Origin: Streptomyces sp. NRRL F-5135
GTDB taxonomy: Bacteria; Actinomycetota; Actinomycetes; Streptomycetales; Streptomycetaceae
NCBI RefSeq assembly: GCF_000719775.1
Contig: NZ_JOHR01000008.1
Location: 310,001-374,000 of the forward strand
Length of the DNA stretch: 64,000 nucleotides
Direction of reading: 5' to 3'
Part shown: piece by piece, positions 34,712 to 45,460 of the stretch
Layout of the letters: each line of letters begins with the position of its first letter
How positions within the stretch are numbered: the stretch's first letter is position 1
Program-made: the position numbers and the translations under genes
Notes under the pieces: model-generated
What the model was told of the DNA's origin: nothing
The model's database searches: none
What the model saw: the letters and a program-made list of their open reading frames with translations, nothing else

Positions 34712-36148
34712 CTACGCCGCGCCCCGGTCCGGCAGGACCGCCGAGACCCTGAAGCCCCCCGACTCCGTCTCCCCCGAGACGAAGACCCCGCCCAGCGCCA
34801 CCACCCGTTCCCGCATGCCCACCAGCCCGTTGCCCCCGCTCGGCAGACGCAGACCCGCGTCCCGCGCACCGTCGTCCGACGGACCGTTCTCCACCTGCAT
34901 CGCGACCTCGTCGTCACGATGCGCGAGACGCACCATGACCTTCGCCCCCGACGCGTGCTTGAGAACGTTCGTCAGCGCCTCCTGCACCACCCGGTACGCC
35001 GTCTGCTCCACCTCCGGCGGGTACGGACGCGACTCCCCCATCACCGACAGCTCCACCACCATGCCGGTGTCCCGGGACTCCCCCACCAGCGCCTCGATGT
35101 CCCCCAGCCCCGGACCACCGTCCTCGGCTGCCGCCGCCGCGGCAGCCGCGGCGGCGGCACCCACGGCCGCGAGCGGCACCGCCGAGCCCGCCACCCCCGC
35201 CCCCGAGCCGCCCGCGGACGCGCCACCGGACGCGCCGGCGGCCACACCACCCGCCGCACCCGCCACACCGACCGCACTCGCGCCACCGCCCGCGCCCGCC
35301 ACCTTGCGCGCCGCCGCCTGCTCACCGGACCGCAGCACCCCGAGCATCTCGCGCAACTCCGTCAGCGCCTGCCGGCCCAGCTCCCCCACCAGCTCCGCGT
35401 TCCGCACCGCCTTGGGCGGATCCTTCAACGCCACCGCCTGCAACGCCGCCGCGTGCACCACCATCAGACTCACCCGGTGCGCGACCACGTCGTGCATCTC
35501 CCGCGCGATCCGCGTCCGCTCCTCCGTACGCGCCCACTCGGCCCGCTGCTCCGCCCGGTCGGCCAGGAGCGACAGCTCCTGCTCCAGACTGTCCGCCCGC
35601 TCCCGCAGGCTCTCCATCAGCCGCCGCCTCGCCCCGACGTACAACCCCAGGAACAGCGGCGGCGCGGTCAGTCCCACCGACATCAGGATCGCCACCGTGG
35701 GCACGTACCAGCGGCCCGAATCGATCCCCGTGTTGATCACGTTCTGCTGCGTCCGTACATACGTGACGATCAGCGTGCCGAGGAACGCCATCCCCACCAG
35801 CGAGCCGATGATCCGGCGCGGGATCTCCGAAGCGGCCAGCGTGTACAGCCCGACCAGGCCCAGCAGGTACCCCATCTCGGCCGGCGTGACGGCGATCGAG
35901 ACGAGCACCACGGCGAACGGCCACCGCCGCCGCACCACCAGCAGCCCGCCGGCGAACAGCCCGAAGAGGACACCCACCGGCACGAACAAACCGGTCGAAC
36001 CCGCGAACGCGGCGCCTTCCAGCGCACACTCCAGGGCCGACACGAGCGCCAGCCCCACATCCAGCGCGGCACCGCGTCGCCGTTCCCACCACCACACGCC
36101 GCGGGTGGTCGCGCCCGCACCGTCCTGGTGTGCCCCCGTTGTGGTCAT
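34712..36148 (-). CDS. Membrane sensor histidine kinase (HisKA_3/NarL type)
   Basis: 478 residues. About six transmembrane helices (30-170) are followed by a signalling coiled coil (RERADSLEQELSLLADRAEQRAEW). The HisKA_3 dimerisation domain has the phospho-acceptor histidine in RIAREMHDVVAHRVSLMVVHA (H219). The HATPase_c domain has YRVVQEALTNVLKHA and GNGLVGMRERV, N and G boxes present. Between them lies a low-complexity Ala/Gly insertion (about 277-345, including a run of about 13 alanines). No response regulator gene is adjacent. Start at MTTTGAHQDG; a longer frame upstream is not hydrophobic in register. Confidence 0.9.
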   Translation of the reverse strand: MTTTGAHQDGAGATTRGVWWWERRRGAALDVGLALVSALECALEGAAFAGSTGLFVPVGVLFGLFAGGLLVVRRRWPFAVVLVSIAVTPAEMGYLLGLVGLYTLAASEIPRRIIGSLVGMAFLGTLIVTYVRTQQNVINTGIDSGRWYVPTVAILMSVGLTAPPLFLGLYVGARRRLMESLRERADSLEQELSLLADRAEQRAEWARTEERTRIAREMHDVVAHRVSLMVVHAAALQAVALKDPPKAVRNAELVGELGRQALTELREMLGVLRSGEQAAARKVAGAGGGASAVGVAGAAGGVAAGASGGASAGGSGAGVAGSAVPLAAVGAAAAAAAAAAAEDGGPGLGDIEALVGESRDTGMVVELSVMGESRPYPPEVEQTAYRVVQEALTNVLKHASGAKVMVRLAHRDDEVAMQVENGPSDDGARDAGLRLPSGGNGLVGMRERVVALGGVFVSGETESGGFRVSAVLPDRGAA

Positions 36149-36324
36149 GTCTCCCAGCCTAAAGGCGCCCGCGACTCGTTTTCGGGCGAGCGCCACGCCA
36201 CAAAAGGAGACAGCCACAGCACAGAACACGCCATGACACGCCCGGAACACGTGTCAATCGCTCGAACTGGTGAATAGCGCATCCATTCGGCCCGTTCGAC
36301 CGCATTTCGGATGAGGATCGCCCC

Positions 36325-37182
36325 ATGCGATCCGTCCACAGCAAGTACGCGGACTTCGAGCACCTCCGGGAACAGGCGGTGGCCCTGCGCCGGGCGGGCC
36401 TGAGCCGACGCCAGATCCGCGACCGCATGCACGTCGACAACAACGACCTCCTCAACCGCCTCCTGGAGGGCGAGCCGCCCCCGGAATGGACAAAACGCCC
36501 GCGCGCGAAGGACGACTTACGCGAGCGAGCGCGGGAGCTGCGCCTGAAGGGGCTCACGTACGACCAGATCCAGGTGGAGCTGGGGTGCTCGAAGAGTTCG
36601 ATCTCACTGTGGGTGCGGGACCTGCCGAAGCCTGAGCCCCGGTACACGGAGGAGGAGCGACGCGACCGCATGAATGCCGGACTCGCCCGTTTGCGCATGT
36701 CGCGGGATCAGGAACGACAGGAAACGAAACGATTGGCGCGCGAGGCGGTCGGCCGACTCTCCGACCGGGAGCTGTTCCTCGCCGGAGTCACGCTCTACTG
36801 GGCGGAGGGCGCCAAGGACAAGCCGTACTCGCGACGTGAATCACTCCAGTTCATCAACAGCGACCCCAACGTGATCACGTTGTATCTCCACTGGCTCGAC
36901 CTGCTCGAGATCCCGCGCGAGCGCCTGCACTTCCGCGTCAGCATTCACGAGTCGGCCGATGTCACCGAGGCCGAGAAGTTCTGGGCGGACCTGGCGGGCG
37001 TCGACCCTCAGGTCTTCTACAAGGCGACACTCAAGAGGCACAACGCGAAGACCCTGAGAAAGAACACCGCCGACGCGTACAGGGGCTGCTTGATCATCTA
37101 CGTCACCAAGAGCGCCGAACTCTACCGTCGCGTGGAGGGCGCTTGGTACGGCATAGTGTTGGGGGCGGAGCGGACAGCTTAA
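36325..37182 (+). CDS. HTH protein with LAGLIDADG-like C-terminal domain, TTA-containing
   Basis: 285 residues. Two similar N-terminal helix-turn-helix segments (LREQAVALRRAGLSRRQIRDRM and LRERARELRLKGLTYDQIQVELGCSKSSISLWVRDL) suggest an internal duplication of a resolvase-like DNA-binding unit. The C-terminal half (about 145-280: LFLAGVTLYWAEGAKDK... LQFINSDPNVITLYLHWLDLLEIPRERLHFRVSIH... FWADLAGVD) is reminiscent of LAGLIDADG homing-endonuclease folds, but I cannot confirm this. Codon 65 is TTA (36517-36519), the rare leucine codon read by the developmental bldA tRNA. It ends 26 bp before a tRNA-Gln gene. GAGGA ribosome site at 8 nt. Function unknown. Confidence 0.7.
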   Translation: MRSVHSKYADFEHLREQAVALRRAGLSRRQIRDRMHVDNNDLLNRLLEGEPPPEWTKRPRAKDDLRERARELRLKGLTYDQIQVELGCSKSSISLWVRDLPKPEPRYTEEERRDRMNAGLARLRMSRDQERQETKRLAREAVGRLSDRELFLAGVTLYWAEGAKDKPYSRRESLQFINSDPNVITLYLHWLDLLEIPRERLHFRVSIHESADVTEAEKFWADLAGVDPQVFYKATLKRHNAKTLRKNTADAYRGCLIIYVTKSAELYRRVEGAWYGIVLGAERTA

Positions 37183-37208
37183 CCAAATGTCCGTTTCGTC
37201 GGCTTTAA

Positions 37209-37280
37209 TCCCCCGTGGTGTAATTGGCAGCACTGTGTCTTTTGGTGGCATCTGTCCAGGTTCGAGTCCTGGCGGGGGAG
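37209..37280 (+). tRNA. tRNA-Gln (anticodon UUG)
   Basis: 72-nt cloverleaf: acceptor TCCCCCG/CGGGGGA with discriminator G; anticodon loop TTTTGGT gives UUG; T arm CCAGG-TTCGAGT-CCTGG. CCA is not encoded, as usual in Streptomyces. It reads CAA glutamine codons. Upstream of glmU, its usual place. Confidence 0.95.
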
Positions 37281-37290
37281 CTCGTCATCG

Positions 37291-37319
37291 CGGGTCCCGA
37301 CCTCACCGGTCGGGACCCG
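37291..37319 (+). terminator. Terminator after tRNA-Gln
   Basis: 12-bp perfect stem CGGGTCCCGACC / GGTCGGGACCCG with a 5-nt loop, starting 11 bp after the tRNA. Confidence 0.75.
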
Positions 37320-37389
37320 TACACGTTTCCGCCCCGAACCCCCCCGGTATCCTGCGGTTGTCCACCACCCGAAGCCGAAGGGCATTCCC

Positions 37390-38859
37390 GTGAGCGCCAA
37401 CCGCCCGGCAGCCGTAGTCGTCCTCGCAGCGGGTGAAGGAACCCGCATGAAGTCGAAGACCCCCAAGGTCCTGCACGAGGTCTGCGGGCGTTCGCTCGTC
37501 GGCCATGTCGTGACCGCCGCCGGGGAGCTCGATCCGGAGCGGCTCGTCGTGGTCGTCGGGCATGCGCGGGAGCAGGTCGAGGGGCATGTGACCGCCTCGT
37601 ACGAGGGCGTGCGCACGGTGTACCAGGCGGAGCAGCGGGGCACCGGGCACGCGGTGCGGATCGCGTTGCAGGAGTTGGGGAGCGCGCCGGACGGGACCGT
37701 GGTCGTCGTGTGCGGTGACACCCCGCTGCTGTCGGGCGGGACGCTGAGGGCGCTGGCCGGGGCGCACGCGGCCGACGGGAACGCGGTGACCGTGCTGACG
37801 GCCGAGGTGCCGGATTCGACGGGGTACGGGCGGATCGTGCGGGACGAGGTGTCCGGTGCGGTGACGGCGATCGTGGAGCACAAGGACGCGTCGGAGGCGC
37901 AGCGGGCGATCCGGGAGATCAATTCGGGGGTGTTCGCGTTCGACGGGCGGCTGCTGGCGGATGCGCTGGGGAAGGTCCGTACGGACAACAGTCAGGGTGA
38001 GGAGTACCTGACGGATGTGCTGGGCATTCTGCGGGAGGCCGGGCACCGGGTGGGAGCCTGTGTGGCGGGTGATCACCGGGAGATCGTGGGGATCAACAAC
38101 CGGGTGCAGTTGGCGGAGGCGTCGCGGCTGCTGAACGGGCGGTTGCTGGAGCGGGCGATGCTGGCCGGTGTGACGGTGGTGGATCCGGCGTCGGTGCGGG
38201 TGGATGTGACGGTGACGTTCGAGCAGGACGTGACGGTGCACCCGGGGACGCAGTTGCTGGGGTCGACTCATCTCGCCGAGGGTGCCGAGGTGGGGCCGAA
38301 TTCGCGGTTGCGGGACACGTCGGTGGGTGCGGGCGCCCGGGTGGACAACACGGTGGCGGACGGCGCGGTGGTGGGCGAGGGTGCGTCGGTCGGCCCGTAC
38401 GCCTATCTGCGGCCGGGTACGCGGCTGGGCGTGCGGGCGAAGGCGGGCACGTTCGTCGAGATGAAGAACGCGTCGATCGGTGAGGGGACGAAGGTGCCCC
38501 ATCTGTCGTACGTCGGCGACGCGACGATCGGTGAGTACACGAACATCGGCGCGGCGAGTGTTTTCGTGAACTACGACGGTGAGTCGAAGCATCACACGAC
38601 GATCGGTTCACACTGCAAGACGGGGTCGGACAATATGTTTGTGGCTCCTGTCACGGTGGGGGACGGTGCGTACACGGCGGCCGGCTCGGTCATCACGAAG
38701 GACGTCCCGCCGGGTTCGTTGGCCGTCGCCCGGGGGCAGCAGCGGAATATCGAGGGTTGGGTGGCCCGGAAGCGTCCGGGCAGCGCCGCCGCGCAGGCCG
38801 CCGAGGCCGCCCGGTCCGCGTCTGGTTCAGCTCCCGGCAGCGTCGCCGCGGAAGACTGA
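37390..38859 (+). CDS. glmU: Bifunctional GlmU (GlcN-1-P acetyltransferase / UDP-GlcNAc pyrophosphorylase)
   Basis: 489 residues, GTG start. Makes UDP-N-acetylglucosamine for peptidoglycan from glucosamine-1-phosphate, acetyl-CoA and UTP. The N-terminal uridyltransferase has VVLAAGEGTRMKSKTPKVLHEVCG (nucleotide loop), QRGTGHAVRIAL and VVCGDTPLL. The C-terminal left-handed beta-helix acetyltransferase (about 255-460) has many hexapeptide repeats and the catalytic/CoA region FVNYDGESKHHTTIGSHCKTGSDNMFVAPVTVGD. The Ala/Ser tail is species-specific. Followed 109 bp later by prs in the same direction. Confidence 0.97.
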   Translation: MSANRPAAVVVLAAGEGTRMKSKTPKVLHEVCGRSLVGHVVTAAGELDPERLVVVVGHAREQVEGHVTASYEGVRTVYQAEQRGTGHAVRIALQELGSAPDGTVVVVCGDTPLLSGGTLRALAGAHAADGNAVTVLTAEVPDSTGYGRIVRDEVSGAVTAIVEHKDASEAQRAIREINSGVFAFDGRLLADALGKVRTDNSQGEEYLTDVLGILREAGHRVGACVAGDHREIVGINNRVQLAEASRLLNGRLLERAMLAGVTVVDPASVRVDVTVTFEQDVTVHPGTQLLGSTHLAEGAEVGPNSRLRDTSVGAGARVDNTVADGAVVGEGASVGPYAYLRPGTRLGVRAKAGTFVEMKNASIGEGTKVPHLSYVGDATIGEYTNIGAASVFVNYDGESKHHTTIGSHCKTGSDNMFVAPVTVGDGAYTAAGSVITKDVPPGSLAVARGQQRNIEGWVARKRPGSAAAQAAEAARSASGSAPGSVAAED

Positions 38860-38968
38860 CCGAAAACGGGCGCGCCATTCTCGGCGTACCGTGATATCTG
38901 CACGATTCGGCTGGCTCGCAGGGACGCGCGGGTGCAGCGGCCATCAACACGTCCGAGGAGACAGTGCT

Positions 38969-39946
38969 GTGACCGGGATCAAGACGACCGGCGAGAAGAA
39001 GTTGATGCTCTTCTCCGGCCGCGCCCACCCCGAGCTGGCCGAGGAGGTCGCGCATCAGCTGGGTGTCGGCATAGTTCCGACCAAGGCTTTCGACTTCGCC
39101 AACGGTGAGATCTATGTGCGCTATCAGGAGTCGGCCCGCGGTGCGGACTGTTTCCTGATCCAGAGCCACACCGCTCCGATCAATAAGTGGATCATGGAGC
39201 AGTTGATCATGATCGATGCTCTCAAGCGGGCTTCCGCTCGGAGTATCACGGTGATCGTTCCCTTCTACGGATATGCGCGGCAGGACAAGAAGCACCGGGG
39301 GCGGGAGCCGATTTCGGCCAGGCTGGTGGCCGATCTGATGAAGACGGCCGGCGCCGACCGGATCCTGACGGTGGATCTGCACACGGACCAGATCCAGGGC
39401 TTCTTCGACGGCCCGGTGGACCACCTGTTCGCGCTGCCGGTCCTGGCGGACTACGTGGCGGCGAAGGTGGACCGCTCCAAGCTGACGGTCGTCTCCCCGG
39501 ACGCGGGCCGGGTCCGGGTCGCGGACCGCTGGTGCGACCGGCTGGGCGCGCCGCTGGCGATCGTGCACAAGCGGCGGGACAAGGACGTGGCGAACCAGGT
39601 CACCGTCCATGAGGTCGTGGGCAATGTGAACGGCCGGGTCTGTGTGCTGGTGGACGACATGATCGACACCGGTGGCACGATCTGTGCGGCGGCGGAGGCG
39701 CTGTTCGCGCACGGGGCCGAGGACGTCATAGTGACGGCGACGCACGGGGTGCTGTCCGGGCCCGCTGCCGATCGTCTGAAGAACTCGCAGGTCAGTGAGT
39801 TCGTGTTCACGAACACGCTGCCCGATCCGGTCACGCTGGACCTGGACAAGATCACGGTGCTGTCGATCGCGCCGACGATCGCGCGTGCGGTGCGTGAGGT
39901 GTTCGAGGACGGCTCGGTGACCAGCCTCTTCGACGAGGAGGCGTAG
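38969..39946 (+). CDS. prs: Ribose-phosphate pyrophosphokinase (PRPP synthetase)
   Basis: 325 residues from a GTG 8 nt after GAGGAG. Makes PRPP from ribose-5-phosphate and ATP for nucleotide, histidine and tryptophan synthesis. It shows the family's MLFSGRAHPELAEEVAHQLGV N-terminus, the FDFANGEIYVRYQES substrate region, the ATP-site RQDKKHRGREPISA flexible loop, the VDLHTDQIQGFF metal motif and the PRPP loop VCVLVDDMIDTGGTICAAA. The frame is open 390 bases upstream across the end of glmU, but only this start gives the family N-terminus. Confidence 0.96.
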   Translation: MTGIKTTGEKKLMLFSGRAHPELAEEVAHQLGVGIVPTKAFDFANGEIYVRYQESARGADCFLIQSHTAPINKWIMEQLIMIDALKRASARSITVIVPFYGYARQDKKHRGREPISARLVADLMKTAGADRILTVDLHTDQIQGFFDGPVDHLFALPVLADYVAAKVDRSKLTVVSPDAGRVRVADRWCDRLGAPLAIVHKRRDKDVANQVTVHEVVGNVNGRVCVLVDDMIDTGGTICAAAEALFAHGAEDVIVTATHGVLSGPAADRLKNSQVSEFVFTNTLPDPVTLDLDKITVLSIAPTIARAVREVFEDGSVTSLFDEEA

Positions 39947-40188
39947 CCGCGGGCCGGGTCCGGGCGTAGCCCCGGCTCCGGCCTCCGGACCTGGCTTTTC
40001 CGCCCCGGCACCGGGTGGGAATGATCGATTTCTGGGCGGCCTCCCCCGCCGGGTAGACTCATGGAGTTGCTCGGCGAGGGAGGCCGCACCCGTGTGTGCG
40101 GCGGTCCGTTATCGACGCGCTCTTCGTAGCAGGCCGGTCGTGGCCGGGTGACCGTTGTCCACCGTCACCTTCTACGAGGAGTGCAGCC

Positions 40189-40773
40189 ATGGCTGAAGTC
40201 AAGATCAGCGCCGAGATCCGTACCGAGTTCGGCAAGGGCGCCGCGCGCCGTGCCCGTCGCGCCAACAAGGTGCCCGCGGTGGTGTACGGCCACGGCGCCG
40301 ACACCGTGCACGTGACGCTGCCGGGCTACGACCTGATGATGGCGCTCAAGACGTCGAACGCCCTGATCTCCCTGGACATCGAGGGCCGCAACGAGCTGGT
40401 CATCCCGAAGGCCGTGCAGCGTGACCCGCTGAAGGGCTTCGTGGAGCACATCGACCTGCTCGCGGTGAAGCGCGGCGAGAAGGTCACGGTCGAGGTGGCC
40501 GTGCAGACCGAGGGTGACCTGGCGCCGGGTGCGAACCTGCTGGAGCACGTGCTCAACACCGTGACCGTGGAGACCGAGGCCACGCACATCCCCGAGTCGG
40601 TGACGGTCTCCATCGCGGGCCTGGACGCCGGTGACTCGGTTCTCGCGAAGGACGTCCCGCTGCCGTCCGGCACCACGCTGGTCACGGACGAGGACGCGGT
40701 CGTCCTCCAGGTCCTGGCCGCGCAGGCGGAGGAGCCGGCCGCGGAGGGTGCGGGCGAGGGCGCCGAGGCCTGA
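40189..40773 (+). CDS. rplY: 50S ribosomal protein L25 (CTC form)
   Basis: 194 residues from an ATG with GAGGAG 7 nt upstream. 5S-rRNA-binding ribosomal protein with the long general-stress CTC form: the N-terminal L25 domain (VKISAEIRTEFGKGAARRARRANKVPAVVYGHG, 1-95) and the C-terminal TL5 beta domain (VEVAVQTEGDLAPGANLLEHVLNTVTVET... TTLVTDEDAVVLQVLA). Acidic Ala/Glu tail. It precedes pth as in most bacteria. A hairpin CCGCAC/GTGCGG lies in the leader near 40083-40100. Confidence 0.95.
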   Translation: MAEVKISAEIRTEFGKGAARRARRANKVPAVVYGHGADTVHVTLPGYDLMMALKTSNALISLDIEGRNELVIPKAVQRDPLKGFVEHIDLLAVKRGEKVTVEVAVQTEGDLAPGANLLEHVLNTVTVETEATHIPESVTVSIAGLDAGDSVLAKDVPLPSGTTLVTDEDAVVLQVLAAQAEEPAAEGAGEGAEA

Positions 40774-40790
40774 TCCTCGCGCTGTGCCCC

Positions 40791-40826
40791 ACGGGGTGGC
40801 GGGCCGGTGCCGGTCCGCCACCCCGT
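40791..40826 (+). terminator. Terminator after rplY
   Basis: 12-bp perfect stem ACGGGGTGGCGG / CCGCCACCCCGT with a 12-nt loop, 18 bp past the L25 stop codon. It would separate or attenuate transcription into pth. Confidence 0.7.
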
Positions 40827-40990
40827 TGCTGTACATCGCTCGTGTCCCCGCGGTGCTCGCCGCCGTCGCGGTACGGGCGTCGCCCATCGGCGCGGACGCG
40901 CTCCTCGAGCCGCGTCCGCGGGTACGAGTACGCCAGTAGGACGGCCGGCCGGCAGGCCGGTACGCGATCACGCGAGGAGAAGCGGCGCGG

Positions 40991-41587
40991 ATGACGACGG
41001 ATGCCAGTGCCCCGTGGCTGGTCGTGGGGCTGGGGAACCCGGGCCCCGGTTACGCGGACAATCGCCACAATGTGGGTTTCATGGTGGCCGACCTGCTCGC
41101 GGAGCGTGTCGGCGGCTCCTTCAAGCGGGCGCAGAAGGCGCAGGCGCAGGTGATCGAGGGCCGGATCGGGCCGCCGGGGCCGGCGGGCCGTCGGGTCGTG
41201 CTGGCCAAGCCGTCCTCGTACATGAACTTGTCCGGTGGTCCGGTCGTGGCGTTGCGGGACTTCTACAAGGTGCCGGTGGAGCGGATCGTCGCGGTCCATG
41301 ACGAGCTGGACATCGACTACGGCACGCTGCGGCTGAAGCTGGGCGGCGGCGACAACGGTCACAACGGTCTGAAGTCGATGACGAAGGCGATGGGGCCGGG
41401 CTACCACCGGGTGCGGTTCGGTATCGGCCGGCCGCCGGGCCGGATGCAGGTCGCGGACTTCGTGCTGAGGGATTTCTCGTCGGTGGAGCGCAAGGAGCTG
41501 GCGTACTTCGTCGACCGGGCGGCGGACGCGGTGGAGGCCCTGGTGACGGAGGGGCTGGAGCGCGCGCAGAGCGCGTACAACTCCTGA
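40991..41587 (+). CDS. pth: Peptidyl-tRNA hydrolase
   Basis: 198 residues. Cleaves peptidyl-tRNA released by abortive translation so the tRNA can be reused. Signatures: [24 protein letters not shown] (catalytic histidine in NRHNVG), [41 protein letters not shown] (catalytic Asp and Asn) and [12 protein letters not shown]. Length is typical. ATG preceded by GAGGAGAAG. Lies downstream of rplY, with which it is usually linked, although a strong hairpin lies between them. Confidence 0.97.
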   Translation: MTTDASAPWLVVGLGNPGPGYADNRHNVGFMVADLLAERVGGSFKRAQKAQAQVIEGRIGPPGPAGRRVVLAKPSSYMNLSGGPVVALRDFYKVPVERIVAVHDELDIDYGTLRLKLGGGDNGHNGLKSMTKAMGPGYHRVRFGIGRPPGRMQVADFVLRDFSSVERKELAYFVDRAADAVEALVTEGLERAQSAYNS

Positions 41588-41644
41588 GCGGGTGCGGGCT
41601 GCGGTGCGGCCATCGGCGCGTACCGGAGGTCGTGGACGTGGTGC

Positions 41645-41672
41645 GGACGGCCGCCGTATACGGCGGCCGTCC
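41645..41672. terminator. Palindromic terminator after pth
   Basis: A perfect 28-bp palindrome (GGACGGCCGCCGTA and its complement) 57 bp past the pth stop. It would fold as a tight hairpin on either strand. Confidence 0.7.
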
Positions 41673-41750
41673 GTACAACGTCTTACATGTCCGCACATGT
41701 GCCGGCCATGAGTTGACCGAGCGCATCCCCATGGCCAAGGATCCCCGGCT

Positions 41751-42236
41751 ATGAAGCGGATGAAGCGGGGGCGGGGGTCCTCCCGTCGGGTGCTGTCGTT
41801 CGGCCGCCGAGTCCTGATGGGGTGCGTGGCCCTCGCGCTGCTGATCGCGGGTGTCTGGTCGTCGTGGAGTGACGCCCAGCATGTGGTGCTGTCCAAGGGC
41901 CGTGAGCACGGCACGCTCACGGTCGCGTCCTGCGCGGAGGGTGTCTGCACCGGTCCGTACGCCCCGGAGGGGCCCGGCGGCCCCCGCGACGGGATGCGGA
42001 TCGAGGAGTCGGTCGCCGTGAAGAAGGGCGAGCGGTTCGCGGTGGTGCGCAAGCCGGACACGGACGAGCTGGTCCGTACCGGAACGGCGGGGCTGCTGTA
42101 CGCGTGGGTGCCGCTCGGCGGGGCGCTGCTGCTGGCCTCGGTGGTGATCGGCGGGGGTATGCGTCTGACGCGTACGGGGTGGGGCGCGGCCGTGGCGGGC
42201 GGGGCGCTGCTGCTGGCGTCGTTCCTCGCGCTGTAG
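41751..42236 (+). CDS. Hypothetical membrane protein
   Basis: 161 residues, no family recognised. Basic N-terminus (MKRMKRGRGSSRR), first transmembrane helix about 20-38 (VLMGCVALALLIAGVWSSW), an external domain of about 70 residues with two cysteines (VASCAEGVCTGPY) probably joined by a disulfide, then two helices near the C-terminus (LYAWVPLGGALLLASVVIGGG and AAVAGGALLLASFLAL). AAGGA ribosome site. Convergent with ppc. Confidence 0.75.
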   Translation: MKRMKRGRGSSRRVLSFGRRVLMGCVALALLIAGVWSSWSDAQHVVLSKGREHGTLTVASCAEGVCTGPYAPEGPGGPRDGMRIEESVAVKKGERFAVVRKPDTDELVRTGTAGLLYAWVPLGGALLLASVVIGGGMRLTRTGWGAAVAGGALLLASFLAL

Positions 42237-42292
42237 GAGGCCGTGCGCCCGTGGACGAAAGGTGCGCGAACGCCCCCCGTTTCCCGGTGCGG

Positions 42293-42315
42293 CCCCCGGA
42301 CCCGGACTCCGGGGG
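42293..42315. terminator. Stem-loop after the membrane protein gene
   Basis: CCCCCGGA / TCCGGGGG around a 7-nt loop, 57 bp past the stop codon, in the spacer between convergent genes. Confidence 0.5.
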
Positions 42316-42351
42316 GCGGTGTCGCGGATCCGGTGGGGTTGAACGTCGGCC

Positions 42352-42394
42352 GTCCCCGCGCGGGCCCGGCATCGGCCCGGCCCGCGCGGGGGAC
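42352..42394 (-). terminator. Terminator of ppc
   Basis: 15-bp stem GTCCCCGCGCGGGCC against GGCCCGCGCGGGGGAC with one bulge and a 12-nt loop, directly past the ppc stop codon. No T-run, as is common in Streptomyces. Confidence 0.7.
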
Positions 42395-42399
42395 CCTGG

Positions 42400-45129
<2,730 letters not shown>

Positions 45130-45460
45130 AGGTGCGGCTCCTTGCAGTGTTTGAGCACGTCTGGAGGTTTCTGGAGAGTTCAGACCGTCCGGCGGTCTGG
45201 GCGGACCGCGCTGTCCGACGCACCAAGGATAGGCGCCCTTCGCCGGACGTTATCCACAGGCTGGTTGCCGCGACGCCGCACGCTGCCATACTTACGATGC
45301 CGTAGGTTACGCACCCGTATCACGACATCCTGGTATCCGCCCGCTTGGGCGTCATCTCTCCGGTCCTGCCCACGCCTCGCCCCACTCGTTCGCCCGCCGC
45401 CCACACCGCTCCCCTTCATCACCTTCATCACCACCCTCTTCACCGTCCCCAGGGGATCTC
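45130..45460. other. Divergent promoter region of ppc and the desaturase operon
   Basis: No gene. Contains one perfect DnaA-box-like TTATCCACA at 45250-45258 and an 18-bp palindrome at 45290-45307. The last 100 bp are C-rich leader sequence of the desaturase. Confidence 0.5.
45290..45307. promoter_or_regulatory. Candidate operator of the desaturase-TetR operon
   Basis: ACTTACG-ATGC-CGTAGGT is an imperfect palindrome (ACyTACG-N4-CGTArGT), the size and symmetry of a TetR-family site. It lies 150-170 bp before the desaturase start, whose operon encodes a TetR regulator. Confidence 0.45.

Noticed and set aside
36325..37280. Integrative element inserted at tRNA-Gln
   Set aside because: No integrase, excisionase or duplicated tRNA 3' end (att site) was found; only the neighbouring TTA-containing gene is unusual.
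45250..45258. TTATCCACA, a perfect DnaA box, between ppc and the desaturase
   Set aside because: A single box with no cluster, AT-rich unwinding element or replication gene nearby; chance occurrence is likely.
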